A program made the translations under genes and the position numbers. 64,000 nucleotides of DNA from Longimicrobium sp. (GTDB taxonomy: Bacteria; Gemmatimonadota; Gemmatimonadetes; Longimicrobiales; Longimicrobiaceae), in contig DASUYB010000150.1 of the NCBI GenBank assembly GCA_036377595.1, forward strand, positions 1 to 64,000, read 5' to 3'. Each line of letters begins with the position of its first letter. Positions within the stretch are counted from its first letter, which is position 1. This document shows, piece by piece, positions 19,494 to 27,468 of this stretch. The notes beneath the pieces are model-generated. The model did not search any database. It saw only the letters and a program-made list of their open reading frames with translations, and was not told where the DNA came from.

Positions 19494-20177
19494 TCACCGC
19501 GCACCTGCTCCCGTCAGCGCAGGAGCCCGCACCCGCTTCCCCGGCCGATACGCCTCCTCCGGGATCTCCGCCAGGCGCGAGTGGCCGGCGCGCTCGCCCA
19601 GGCCGTAGAGCTGCTGGAAGCTCATGATCAGCGGCCGCCAGCGGTCCGGGTCGATGCGGTTGGGGTGCCCGTCCATGCGAATCGACTCGTGCACGTGGAC
19701 GCGGACGATGCGCACCTCGAGCGCCACCAGCCCGCCGCGCCGCTCGTCGTCGCGCACGGCCATCGGGTGCACGGCCTCGAGCGTGGCCTCGAGGCTCACC
19801 GGGCACTCGAGCACGCGCGGCGGCAGCACCAGGTCCGCGGGCGCCGCCGTCAATCCCGCCGCGCCGAACTTGTCGCGCTCGTGGCGGTAGCCCATGGCCT
19901 GCTTGTGCGGCGGCACGGGGTCCGAGCCCGTCGTCTTCGCCAGGCGGTTCACCGCGGCGGCCAGTTCGGCCGATGGCAGGTTCAGCACGCACTCGCCGGT
20001 GCGCAGGATGTTCTGCGGGGTGTGCGAGCGCGAGCCGAAGCCCAACATACAGCTCTTTCCCAGCCACCACGCAGACGACATCGGCGCCAGGTTGGGCGTG
20101 TCGTCGGCATTCAGCGAGCTGACCAGCACCACCGGGGTGCCGAAGTAGAGGATCGCGGGGTCGATGACGGTGTGCAC
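19494..20177 (-). CDS. Flavin reductase family protein (FMN-binding split barrel)
   Basis: A 227-residue protein that begins MHTVIDPAILYFGTPVVLVS, then NLAPMSSAWWLGKSCMLGF. These are the FMN-contacting blocks of the flavin reductase-like split-barrel family. The GTG at 20177 was chosen because the family normally starts with this M-H-T-V-I-D-P sequence; an ATG eighteen codons upstream would add an unrelated extension. It probably binds FMN and reduces it or a bound substrate. The electron acceptor is unknown. Confidence 0.82.
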   Translation of the reverse strand: MHTVIDPAILYFGTPVVLVSSLNADDTPNLAPMSSAWWLGKSCMLGFGSRSHTPQNILRTGECVLNLPSAELAAAVNRLAKTTGSDPVPPHKQAMGYRHERDKFGAAGLTAAPADLVLPPRVLECPVSLEATLEAVHPMAVRDDERRGGLVALEVRIVRVHVHESIRMDGHPNRIDPDRWRPLIMSFQQLYGLGERAGHSRLAEIPEEAYRPGKRVRAPALTGAGAR

Positions 20178-20287
20178 GGGTCCGTTCCGGTCCGGGGTTC
20201 GCCCCGCCGGTGGGACGCCGGCGGTGTGCATCCAAGCTCGCCTTGGGGCGCCCGCGCCTCCACCCGGATGTTGCGGACTTCGCGCCG

Positions 20288-20680
20288 CTACTCCGCGATG
20301 GGGGTGAGGTGGAGCGCCGCCAGCCGCCATCCCCCGTCGCCATCCACCCATACCTGGGTGCCACGGCAACGGTCCTCCACGCGCCAGCCGGCGTGCGTCC
20401 CCGCCACCTCCTGCCGCCCGACGACGATGGCCGACTCGCCGAAGACGCGGATCGTCTCCGCCATCCAGCCGAAGCGGTCCCAGCGCAGACGGCCGGCCTC
20501 GATCCGCTCGATCCACTCTGCGCGCTCCACCACCCGCCCGCGCGCCTCCACGCAGGCGAAGTCGTCGGCCAGGAGCGCGTCGAGCCGCGCCGCGTCGCCG
20601 CGCAGCTCGGCGGCGGCCCAGTCGTCCGCCAGCCCGGCGATCTCCGTTTCCGCGATCTCCATGTCCATCCAGTGCGTCAT
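20288..20680 (-). CDS. NTF2-like (DUF4440) protein
   Basis: A 130-residue cone-shaped alpha+beta domain of the SnoaL/DUF4440 type. The pattern LADDWAAAELRGDAARLDAL, LADDFACVEARG, IRVFGESAIVVGRQEV and WRLAALHLTPI matches helix-strand spacing of the family. These proteins bind small ligands or act as minor enzymes. It is divergent from the MocR regulator and lies 110 bases upstream of the flavin reductase, so all three may belong to one response. Confidence 0.75.
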   Translation of the reverse strand: MTHWMDMEIAETEIAGLADDWAAAELRGDAARLDALLADDFACVEARGRVVERAEWIERIEAGRLRWDRFGWMAETIRVFGESAIVVGRQEVAGTHAGWRVEDRCRGTQVWVDGDGGWRLAALHLTPIAE

Positions 20681-20773
20681 CCGCCCCCGCTCCCGCGCTG
20701 AGGGTGAGCTCCGCCGCGGATCTCCATCCCTCGTCATCCGACGGTGTACGGCTCCGAACCGATCAATGTGGCC

Positions 20774-20793
20774 GGAGGATCGAACCATCCTCC
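20774..20793. promoter_or_regulatory. Perfect dyad GGAGGAT-N6-ATCCTCC
   Basis: Seven-base arms around CGAACC in the divergent promoter region between the NTF2-like gene and the MocR gene. It could be an operator or a small hairpin. Evidence is symmetry and position. Confidence 0.4.
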
Positions 20794-20795
20794 AG

Positions 20796-20939
20796 TGCCA
20801 AATCTCCATCGACCCACTGGTCCATCTCCGTTTTCTTGCGGACTTCTCCAGAGGACTGGCGCGGGGGGATTCGGATCGCTACGGTAGGGGGCGGTTGGAT
20901 CAAGAGATTGGGCCAATCACCTGGACCGGCGCTGGTCCA
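20796..20939. promoter_or_regulatory. MocR promoter region with TGGACC-N6-GGTCCA dyad
   Basis: TGGACCGGCGCTGGTCCA at 20922-20939 is a perfect dyad 19 bases before the MocR start. A further TGGTCCA lies at 20818. Read leftward, GGACCAG is followed after 14 bases by TTTGGCACTGG, an arrangement repeated at 25.83 kb. Autoregulation by the MocR protein is the simplest reading. Confidence 0.5.
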
Positions 20940-20957
20940 AGTACGCGGGAGACGCGG

Positions 20958-22538
20958 ATGGCCGAAGCACCTTCGCTGTTGATCCCCATCGCCCCCGACG
21001 CGCGCGAGCCGCTGCAGGAGCAGATCTACCGTGGCCTGCGCGACGCGATCCTCACCGGCCGCCTGGCGCCCGGCGCGCGGCTGCCGTCCACGCGCACCCT
21101 GGCGGCCGACCTCGAGGTCGCGCGCAACACCGTCGTCCCCGTCTACGAGCAGCTGCGCGCCGAAGGGCTGATCGCGGGGCGCGCGGGCGGCGGCACGCGC
21201 GTGGTCGCCGTCCTCCCCGACGCGTTCCTTCGCGTGTACGGAACGGACGGGCACCGCACGGGCGCGCGGCGGCCGAACGGAAACGGCCACGGCACGAACG
21301 GAAACGGCAGCGGGAACGGGAAGCGGATCCGCCTGAACATCCCCTCGACTGGAGCCGCAACCGGCGGGACGATGGCGCCGCCGCGCGTCTCCGCCGCCGC
21401 GCTGGCCGTGGGCGGGGTGGAGATGGGATGCTGGAAGCCGGGCCCGCCGCGCACCTTCCGCCTGGGAGTGCCGGACCACGACGCGTTCCCGGCGGAGCTG
21501 TGGGGATCGCTGCTGGCGCGGCGGTGGCGGCGCTCCGGGCGCGACCTGCTGGCGGCGGGCGATCCCCGTGGATTCGCGCCGCTGCGCGAGGCCATCGCCG
21601 AGTACGTGGCCGCCGCGCGCGCGGTGCGCTGCACGCCCGAGCAGGTGATCGTGACCGGCGGCGCGCAGCCGGCGCTCTCGCTGGCCGCCCGCGCGCTGCT
21701 CAACCCGGGCGACCTGGCGTGGGTGGAGGAGCCCGGCTACGGCGCGGTGAAGGCCGCGTTCCTGGGCGTGGGCGCGCGCCTCGTCCCCGTTCCCGTCGGC
21801 CCCGGCGGCATCCGCGTGGACGAGGGGATGAAGCTGGCGCCGTCGGCCCGCCTGGCCTGCGTCACCCCGTCGAACCAGCACCCGCTGGGCGGGGCGATGG
21901 ACCTGCCGACGCGGATCGCGCTGCTGGAGTGGGCGGGGCGCCACGACGCGTGGATCATCGAGGACGACTACGACAGCGAGTTCCGCTACACCGGCCGCCC
22001 GCTGCCGTCGCTGCAGGGGCTGGATCCGTGCGAGCGCGTGGTGTACGTGGGGACGTTCAGCAAGACGCTGAGCCCGGCGCTGCGGCTGGGCTTCATGGTG
22101 GTGCCGAAGGCGCTGGCGGGGGTGATCGCGGGGCTGCGGAGCGGAATCGACCGTTATCCGCCGTCGCTGGAGCAGGCGGTGCTGGCCGACTTCATCGGCG
22201 AGGGGCACTTCGCGCGGCACGTGCGGCGGATGCGCGCCATCTACAGCCAGCGCGTGACCCTCTTCCGCGAGATCGCCGCGCAGGAGCTCTCCGGCCTGCT
22301 GGAGGTGCCGCCGATCGAGGCGGGATTGCGGCTGCTCGGCTGGCTTCCCGAGGGCGTGAGCGACCTGCGCGTGCGCGACGAGGCGCTGCGCCGCGGGGTG
22401 GAGGTGGAGGCGCTGTCGGTGCACCGCTCCGAACCGGCCGGCCGCGACGGGCTGCTGCTGGGCTTCGCCGGCTACAACGGCCACGCCACGCGCCGCGGGA
22501 TGCAGGAGCTGGCGGCGGCGATCCGGGCGTGCCTGTGA
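20958..22538 (+). CDS. MocR-type regulator (GntR HTH plus PLP aminotransferase-like domain)
   Basis: A 526-residue two-domain regulator. The GntR winged helix is at the N-terminus (PLQEQIYRGLRDAILTG, LPSTRTLAADLEVARNTV, EGLIAGRAGGGTRV). A low-complexity linker follows with Asn-Gly repeats (NGNGHGTNGNGSGNG). The class I aminotransferase fold includes DPRGFAPLREAIAEY, IIEDDYDSEFRY and GTFSKTLSPALRLG, whose Lys would hold PLP. MocR proteins use PLP or amino acids as effectors; PdxR and GabR are members. Several TTGGACCA sites nearby may be its targets. The effector is not predictable. Confidence 0.92.
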   Translation: MAEAPSLLIPIAPDAREPLQEQIYRGLRDAILTGRLAPGARLPSTRTLAADLEVARNTVVPVYEQLRAEGLIAGRAGGGTRVVAVLPDAFLRVYGTDGHRTGARRPNGNGHGTNGNGSGNGKRIRLNIPSTGAATGGTMAPPRVSAAALAVGGVEMGCWKPGPPRTFRLGVPDHDAFPAELWGSLLARRWRRSGRDLLAAGDPRGFAPLREAIAEYVAAARAVRCTPEQVIVTGGAQPALSLAARALLNPGDLAWVEEPGYGAVKAAFLGVGARLVPVPVGPGGIRVDEGMKLAPSARLACVTPSNQHPLGGAMDLPTRIALLEWAGRHDAWIIEDDYDSEFRYTGRPLPSLQGLDPCERVVYVGTFSKTLSPALRLGFMVVPKALAGVIAGLRSGIDRYPPSLEQAVLADFIGEGHFARHVRRMRAIYSQRVTLFREIAAQELSGLLEVPPIEAGLRLLGWLPEGVSDLRVRDEALRRGVEVEALSVHRSEPAGRDGLLLGFAGYNGHATRRGMQELAAAIRACL

Positions 22539-22574
22539 CGGGGGAGTGTGCCCGGCTCGCCCTTCCCGGCTCGC

Positions 22575-22830
22575 TTAGGCTCGCCACCCCTCCCGTACCG
22601 GGAGGGGTAGGGGTGAGGACGCCTGCGCCGGTGGCGGGAATTCTCGCGGCGCGGAGTGGCCCCTCCCCCGGCGGAGAGAACCTCAGCGTTGGGACTAGCA
22701 TCCGGCCGCACTGAAGATTCGAACCCAAGCCAGAGTCAGCAGGGTGGTGGGATGCTTGTGTGGCCCCCCTCTCCCGGTACGGGAGAGGGCGAGCGCTCTA
22801 AGGCGCGGGGAGAGGGCGGACCGTTGCAGG
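22575..22830. repeat. Intergenic GC-rich repeats with GGGAGAGGG blocks
   Basis: The spacer after the MocR gene contains CCCTCCCGTACCGGGAGGG, CCCCTCCCCCGGCGGAGAG and CTCTCCCGGTACGGGAGAGGG. Each is a small palindrome. No coding frame with a start and Shine-Dalgarno site is supported. Confidence 0.45.
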
Positions 22831-22894
22831 CGCAACGCACCGTGCTGACCCACGACCATCGTTTCTGCAGGATTCCCAGCCACTGGAGATGAGG

Positions 22895-23401
22895 ATGAGC
22901 GGACGCGCGCATCGCTACGAGGTGAAGCTGGAGTGGACGGGGAACAATGGGACGGGGACGTCGGGATACCGCGCGTACGAGCGCAGCCACGAGCTCTCCG
23001 CGGGTGACAAGCCGCCGATCCCGGGCTCGTCCGACCCGGTCTTCCGCGGCGATCCGAAGCGCTGGAACCCCGAGGAGCTGCTGATCGCGGCGCTCTCGGC
23101 GTGCCACCAGCTCGCGTACCTCCACCTCTGCGCCGACGCGAAGATCGTCGTCACCGCGTACGAGGACCGTGCGGACGGGGTGATGGTGGAGGACGACAAG
23201 GGCGGCGGCCGCTTCGAGCGCGCCACCCTGCGCCCGGTCGTGACCATCGCGCCGGGCGGCGATGCCGAGCTCGCGCGCGAGCTGCACCACGTGGCGCACG
23301 AGCGCTGCTTCATCGCCTGCTCGGTCAACTTCCCCGTCGCCAACGAGCCGGAGATCCGCGTCGCGGAGGCGGCGGAGACGGCGGAGACGGCGGGAGTCTG
23401 A
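22895..23401 (+). CDS. OsmC/Ohr family peroxiredoxin-like protein
   Basis: A 168-residue protein. The two redox cysteines are in LLIAALSACHQLAYLH and ERCFIACSVNFPV, the expected OsmC spacing. GDPKRWNPEELL is the conserved segment before the first Cys. These enzymes reduce organic hydroperoxides using thiols. ATG 22895 is preferred because GGAG lies six bases upstream; the ATG two codons earlier abuts that GGAG. The C-terminus has an AETAETA tail. It is a single gene followed by a hairpin. Confidence 0.88.
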   Translation: MSGRAHRYEVKLEWTGNNGTGTSGYRAYERSHELSAGDKPPIPGSSDPVFRGDPKRWNPEELLIAALSACHQLAYLHLCADAKIVVTAYEDRADGVMVEDDKGGGRFERATLRPVVTIAPGGDAELARELHHVAHERCFIACSVNFPVANEPEIRVAEAAETAETAGV

Positions 23402-23421
23402 TCCGGGAAAAGAACGAACGA

Positions 23422-23494
23422 TCCTCACGCGGAGACGCGGAGGCGCGGAGAACTCATCGACGAGGTTGGTTCTCCGTGTTCTCCGCGTCTCCTG
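23422..23494 (+). terminator. Hairpin of the CACGCGGAGACG family after osmC-like gene
   Basis: CCTCACGCGGAGACGCGGAGGCGCGGAGAAC pairs partly with GTTCTCCGCGTCTCC. It begins about 20 bases after the OsmC stop and precedes the small YegP-like gene. Confidence 0.5.
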
Positions 23495-23583
23495 TTAGAC
23501 ACGCATGTTTGGTTGCGGCGGCCGACCCATCCCGCCGATCTTTGCCGCTGGGTTGATGAGCCACCATTCAAGGAGAGACGAAG

Positions 23584-23763
23584 ATGGCCGCGTTCACCGT
23601 CTACAAGGACACCGCGGGCGAGTGGAGATGGACGCTCACCGCCGGCAACAACCAGAAGATCGCCAACTCCGGCGAGGGCTACCGGGACCGCGGCGACTGC
23701 ATGGCCGCGATCGAGCTCGTGAAGCGCGACGCGCCTTCCGCGCCCGTCGACACGTCGTCGTAG
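23584..23763 (+). CDS. Single-repeat YegP/DUF1508 protein (59 aa)
   Basis: Begins MAAFTVYKDTAGEWRW and continues with NNQKIANSGEGYRDRGDC, then AAIELVKRDA. This is one full DUF1508 unit: a beta-strand with the K-D-x-x-G-E-W-R-W core, the I-A-x-S-G-E-G-Y turn and a C-terminal helix. YegP proteins usually have two such units; a single one is common in other phyla. The ATG has AGGAG at good distance. The function of the family is unknown. A strong hairpin follows. Confidence 0.85.
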   Translation: MAAFTVYKDTAGEWRWTLTAGNNQKIANSGEGYRDRGDCMAAIELVKRDAPSAPVDTSS

Positions 23764-23771
23764 CCGGACGC

Positions 23772-23805
23772 AAGCCGGGGAGCCCGACCGCGGGCCCCCC
23801 GGCTT
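23772..23805 (+). terminator. Strong hairpin after YegP-like gene
   Basis: AAGCCGGGGAGCCCG pairs with CGGGCCCCCCGGCTT around a four-base loop with one mismatch. It starts nine bases after the stop codon. The run after it is C-rich rather than T-rich. Confidence 0.7.
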
Positions 23806-23831
23806 CCCCTCCCCCGCCCCACCTCCCCCCA

Positions 23832-24488
23832 TCAATCGCCCGGCCGCCGCGCCCGGTAGAACGCCATGCTCGCGGCCCACGTGTCGCGCGTGCCGACGAC
23901 GCGCGCGTCCCCGAATCCCGCCGCGCGCAGGTAATCGAGCACGCGCGCCTGGGCGTTGTCGCGCATCATCTTGCCCCCGTGGATCTTCCGCGCGATGAAG
24001 CTGCCGTGGGCCACGCTCGGCCCGTCGAAGTCCAGCAGGTGGAAGCGGCCCCCGGGCTTCAGCACGCGCCGCACCTCGCGCAGCGTGGGCTCGCGCGCAT
24101 CGCGGGGGAGATGGTGGAACATGAGCGACGACGTCACGTGGTCGAACGACGCGTCCGGGTACGGCAGCTCGTCCGCGAAGCCCTGGTCGAAGGCGATGGC
24201 GGCGCCCGCGCGCTCCGCCTTCCGCCGCGCGATGGCCAGCGCGCCGGGATCGGGATCGAGCCCGACGACCTCCACGCCGGGTTGCCGCGCGATCTCCACC
24301 GCCAGTGTGCCGGTGCCGCAGCCGATGTCCAGCACGCGCTCGCCGGGACGGATCTCCGCGTGCTCCAGCAGCACGCGCCGCGCGCCGTCCGCGCCCAGCA
24401 GCCGGGCGACGAGGTCGTAGAACGGCAGCCGCCAGTGCTTTCCCGCCGCGGGCAGGTACTCCCTCTGCGCGTGAGCCATCATCCTCAT
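23832..24488 (-). CDS. Class I SAM methyltransferase (UbiE/Methyltransf_11 type)
   Basis: A 218-residue methyltransferase. Motif I is VLDIGCGTGTLAVEIA, motif II has GLDPDPGAL, and LKPGGRFHLLDF is the post-I strand. ATG 24488 overlaps the stop of an upstream reading frame (ATGA), which suggests old translational coupling; ATGs two and three codons later are alternatives. The C-terminal WAASMAFYRARRP is typical of the group. The substrate is unknown. Confidence 0.82.
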   Translation of the reverse strand: MRMMAHAQREYLPAAGKHWRLPFYDLVARLLGADGARRVLLEHAEIRPGERVLDIGCGTGTLAVEIARQPGVEVVGLDPDPGALAIARRKAERAGAAIAFDQGFADELPYPDASFDHVTSSLMFHHLPRDAREPTLREVRRVLKPGGRFHLLDFDGPSVAHGSFIARKIHGGKMMRDNAQARVLDYLRAAGFGDARVVGTRDTWAASMAFYRARRPGD

Positions 24489-24652
24489 CCGCCGAGTTGA
24501 AGTGATGCTTCCGCCCGCCGCCGGCGCAGCATGCGGTAGAGATGCATCGCCGCCAGCGTCGCCGGAAGTGCCTGCAGGACGCCGGTGATCTCGAAGAACA
24601 CGTCGTCCGGCACGAACGGCGCGAGGCTCCAATGGCTAGAGGTGGCGCGGGT
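24485..24652 (-). pseudogene. C-terminal remnant of an unidentified, probably membrane, protein
   Basis: An open frame without a plausible start reads SLAPFVPDDVFFEITGVLQ then ALPATLAAMHLYRMLRRRR and stops at 24485, overlapping the methyltransferase ATG. The hydrophobic helix followed by an arginine cluster looks like the last membrane span of a protein. Its 5' part is replaced by a dispersed repeat. I cannot name the family. Confidence 0.4.
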
Positions 24653-24674
24653 GATGGCCTGTCGCTCGATAACC

Positions 24675-24722
24675 GACCCCCCAGCCTGCGCAGCAGGCTT
24701 CCCAGTGTTCCAGCCGCGGGTT
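24675..24722 (-). repeat. Dispersed repeat CCCGCGGCTGGAACAYTGGGAAGCC, copy 1
   Basis: About 40 bases nearly identical to the sequence at 29.64 kb, ending in the small hairpin AGCCTGC-TGC-GCAGGCT. It directly follows the stop of the GNAT gene on the minus strand and abuts the gene remnant. Confidence 0.6.
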
Positions 24723-25348
24723 CACCCGCCCGGGCCCGCGCGAGGCCCGGGATGACCCCGGTCCGGACCCGCGCCGAGGGCGAGCGCGTCGGCCCACTCC
24801 GGCAGGCGCGAGGCGGCGGCGAGGGTGAGCGGCTCGCGCGGCGGCGAATCCTCGTCACCGAGGGGGAGTTGCATCCAGAGCACGTCGCGCCACGCGCCGG
24901 CCTTGTAGCCGATGCGGCGGAAGACGCCGAGCTCCTCGAACCCGAGCGCGCGGTGCAGCGCCACGCTCGCCGGGTTCGGCAGCGCGATTCCCGCGAACGC
25001 GCCGCGATAGCCCTGCAGCGCGATCACGCGCAGGAGCGCGCGGTACAGCACGCGGCCGATCCCCCGCCCGCGCGCGGCCTCGCCCACGTAGATCGACGTC
25101 TCCGCCGACCAGCGGTACGCCGCGCGCGCCCGGTGCCGGCTGGCGGACGCGTACGCGAGCGGCTCGCCGCCGTCCTCGTAGACCAGCCACGGATGCCCGC
25201 CCGCGAGCCCCTCCTCGATCCTCCCGCGGATCTCCGCCACGCTCGGCGGCGCCCACTCGAAGGAGATGTGCGTCTCCGCGACGATGGGGGCGTAGATGGC
25301 GTGCATCGCGGCGGCGTCGCCTCCCGTCGCCAGGCGGATGCGCGGCAT
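24722..25348 (-). CDS. GNAT acetyltransferase, phosphinothricin-type
   Basis: A 208-residue acetyltransferase. Seen are MPRIRLATGGDAAAMHAIY, FEWAPPSVAEIRGRI, the acetyl-CoA loop GRGIGRVLYRALL and PNPASVALHRALGFEELG, the order found in phosphinothricin/methionine-sulfoximine N-acetyltransferases. The last ~15 residues (GAGPDRGHPGPRAGPGG) look like read-through into repeat sequence. The start lies in the end of the monooxygenase gene, so the two are coupled. Confidence 0.82.
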   Translation of the reverse strand: MPRIRLATGGDAAAMHAIYAPIVAETHISFEWAPPSVAEIRGRIEEGLAGGHPWLVYEDGGEPLAYASASRHRARAAYRWSAETSIYVGEAARGRGIGRVLYRALLRVIALQGYRGAFAGIALPNPASVALHRALGFEELGVFRRIGYKAGAWRDVLWMQLPLGDEDSPPREPLTLAAASRLPEWADALALGAGPDRGHPGPRAGPGG

Positions 25349-25350
25349 CG

Positions 25351-25677
25351 TCACGACGCGGACCCGGAGGGCGCCAGCCGCACCTCGTAGTGCGCGGACT
25401 TCGCGTCGAAGCGGGCCAGGAGCGCGCGGGCGGCGTCGGGAACCACACCGTGCTCGTAGTTCTCGCCCGCGAACACTTTTACAGCGTCCATCGAGTCGAA
25501 CAGCATGGTGGTGACGAACTCCACCTCCTCACCGACGTCGCGGCGATGGAGCCACGCGCCGTGGTAGCCGGCGATCCCGCGCGCCTGGATCCCCGGCAGG
25601 ATCGTCGTCACCAGCAGGCGCTCGTACGCGTCGGCGTTCTCGCGCGTCGTCCATCCGTGCCACACGCGGCTGATCAT
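25351..25677 (-). CDS. Antibiotic biosynthesis monooxygenase-like (ABM) protein
   Basis: A 108-residue dimeric alpha+beta barrel. ISRVWHGWTTRENADAYERL, GYHGAWLHRRDVGEEVEFVT and FDSMDAVKVFAGENYE match the ABM-fold strand-helix order. Members include heme-degrading and quinol oxygenases as well as proteins of unknown role. It overlaps the GNAT start. A TTGGACCA motif lies about 150 bases upstream. Confidence 0.75.
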   Translation of the reverse strand: MISRVWHGWTTRENADAYERLLVTTILPGIQARGIAGYHGAWLHRRDVGEEVEFVTTMLFDSMDAVKVFAGENYEHGVVPDAARALLARFDAKSAHYEVRLAPSGSAS

Positions 25678-26152
25678 CGTCCCCCTTCCTTTCCCGATCG
25701 CATGCGATCGCTGTCACATTCCGCATCGCGTCCTCGTCTCCAATCCGGACCCTGCGGAATCGTCGTGGAACCTGGCCGGCGGAGATGATAGGATGCGGCG
25801 TGTGCGTGGATCAACGATCGTGGAGATTGGACCAGCGAACGGCGTGCGTTTTGGCGCTGGATCGGGGACTGTCCAGCTCCATCTTCATGGCGCAGCCCGT
25901 CCGCACGCGCGGACGATCCCTTCGCCCTGATCCGGGGTCCGCACATGGTCCAGTTCGCCAGCCCACGGGCCTTTCTCCGCTTCCGCGACGCCACCGCGGT
26001 GTGCGGCGTCCGCTGGTTCCACGAGCCCGGTGCGTGGGTGGAGCGCGCGCCACGCCGCCCGGCCGACGCGCCGCCCGGCGACGCCACCCCGACCCATCCC
26101 AACCTGCGACTGCGATGGACGCGGAACGGCTGAGACATTCCGAGGTGCACCC
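25678..26152. other. Intergenic spacer without a supported gene
   Basis: A 62-codon rightward frame from 25945 is open but lacks family resemblance and a good ribosome site. The only clear feature is the TTGGACCA motif. I see no RNA gene. Confidence 0.35.
25827..25860 (+). promoter_or_regulatory. TTGGACCAG-N14-TTTGGCGCTGG motif
   Basis: The two blocks have the same spacing as GGACCAG-N14-TTTGGCACTGG near the MocR gene (20.79-20.82 kb, opposite strand). It lies in a 475-base spacer before a rightward two-gene operon. A shared regulator is inferred. Confidence 0.45.
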
Positions 26153-26551
26153 GTGAGCGCGCGCGACCCGCTGCGCGCGCCGCGGTGGATCTTCCGCGCG
26201 GCGGCGATCTACGGCGTGCTGGTGATCGCCCCGCAGTACTTCCTGGAGGCGCGCATCGGCCGCGACAACCCGCCGCCGATCACGCATCCCGAGTACTTCT
26301 ACGGCTTCCTGGGGGTGACGCTGGCGTGGCAGATCGCCTTCTTCGTCATCTCCGCCAACCCCGTGCGCCTGCGGCCGCTGATGCCGGTGGCGGTGCTGGA
26401 GAAGCTGGCGTTCGGCCCGGCCGCGCTGATCCTGTGGGCGATGGGGCACGCGGCGGGAACGACGGCGGCGTTCGGATGCGTGGACATGCTGCTCGGCGCG
26501 CTCTTCCTGCTCGCGTGGCGAATGACCCCCGACGTGGAGCACCGATCATGA
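26153..26551 (+). CDS. Small integral membrane protein (132 aa)
   Basis: GTG start with GAGGTG five bases upstream. Four hydrophobic segments: AAAIYGVLVIAPQYFLE, FYGFLGVTLAWQIAFFVIS, LIPVAVLE-type, and TTAAFGCVDMLLGALFLLAW. The loop DNPPPITHPEYFYGF is conserved-looking. The family is uncharacterised. Its stop overlaps the ATG of the following GNAT gene, so they are co-translated. Confidence 0.7.
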   Translation: MSARDPLRAPRWIFRAAAIYGVLVIAPQYFLEARIGRDNPPPITHPEYFYGFLGVTLAWQIAFFVISANPVRLRPLMPVAVLEKLAFGPAALILWAMGHAAGTTAAFGCVDMLLGALFLLAWRMTPDVEHRS

Positions 26552-27030
26552 TCGAGATGGACCATCCCGCTGCGGCCATCCTGCGCCCGCTGGTGATCGC
26601 CGGCGAGGCGCCGGTGCGCGAGGCGGTGACCGACGAGGACATCCTGGCCACGCGCGAGGTGATGCTGCAGTTGCGCCCGCACATCGCGCCCGACGACTAC
26701 CTGCCGCGCGTGCGGCGGATGATGGAGACGGACGGCTACCACCTGGCCGCGGGCGTCGAGGACGGCGTGGTGCGGGCCGTGGCCGGGTTCCGGCTGATGG
26801 AGATGCTGTACTGCGGCCGCATCCTGTACGTCGACGACCTGGTCACGGACGAGGCGGCGCGGTCGGCGGGGTGGGGCGAGCGGATGCTGGAGTGGCTGCG
26901 GTGGCGCGCCGCGGGGGAGGGGTGCGACGCGCTGCACCTGGACAGCGGCACGCACCGCAACCGCGCGCACCGCTTCTACTTCCGCCAGGGGATGACGATC
27001 ACCGCCTTCCACTTTGCCGATCAGCTGTAG
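26548..27030 (+). CDS. GNAT family N-acetyltransferase
   Basis: A 160-residue acetyltransferase. AVAGFRLMEMLYCGRILYVD is the central sheet, DEAARSAGWGERMLEWLRW the acetyl-CoA loop region, and HRNRAHRFYFRQGMTITAFHF the C-terminal block. The CoA loop deviates from Q/R-x-x-G-x-G/A (it reads RSAGWGE), but the fold is clear. It overlaps the membrane protein gene by four bases. The substrate is unknown. Confidence 0.82.
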   Translation: MIEMDHPAAAILRPLVIAGEAPVREAVTDEDILATREVMLQLRPHIAPDDYLPRVRRMMETDGYHLAAGVEDGVVRAVAGFRLMEMLYCGRILYVDDLVTDEAARSAGWGERMLEWLRWRAAGEGCDALHLDSGTHRNRAHRFYFRQGMTITAFHFADQL

Positions 27031-27100
27031 GGGGCGGGGATCGACCGGCGGCTGCAGCCGCGGCGATCGACACAGTACGACAAACGCGACCCACACCGAC

Positions 27101-27325
27101 GTCATCCTGAGGGAGGCGCCGCACCGAACCGGCGTCCGCGCAAGCGGTTGGCGCCGCCCGAAGGATCTATGGCCGGCATCCGAGCGAGAGTCCGACTGTC
27201 GCTCGGATGCCGGCTAGTCGTCCAATGCGCGCTCGGCTGACGATCGTGCGGACGAGAGTAAAGATCCTTCGGCCTGCAAGCACTTGCGCAGACGCCTGTT
27301 ACGGTCTGGCCGGCCTCAGGATGAC
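27101..27325. repeat. Foldback repeat, GTCATCCTGA type
   Basis: Ends GTCATCCTGAGG and CCTCAGGATGAC, inner CGAAGGATCT and AGATCCTTCGG. A long inner palindrome, GGCCGGCATCCGAGCGA against TCGCTCGGATGCCGGC, adds a second stem. Confidence 0.7.
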
Positions 27326-27413
27326 GTCGGGCGGGCGACGGCGCGGGATTCCCATGCATGCACCGGGATGACGTCGGGCGGGTGACGGCGCGGATTCCCA
27401 TGCATCCACCGGG
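27321..27413. repeat. Tandem duplication, about 47 bp x 2
   Basis: ATGACGTCGGGCGGG-CGACGG... is repeated immediately as ATGACGTCGGGCGGG-TGACGG..., each unit ending CCATGCATSCACCGGG. It adjoins the foldback repeat and the 3' end of the QueA-like gene. Confidence 0.7.
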
Positions 27414-27468
27414 ACGACGTCGGAGTGGCTTGAGGCGCGACACCCATACTTCCGTGCGGCCGAGCCTG

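Noticed and set aside
25945-26133. A 62-codon plus-strand frame in the spacer before the membrane protein gene
   Set aside because: No ribosome site, no family resemblance, and the antisense strand is equally open. It could be a relic but cannot be supported.
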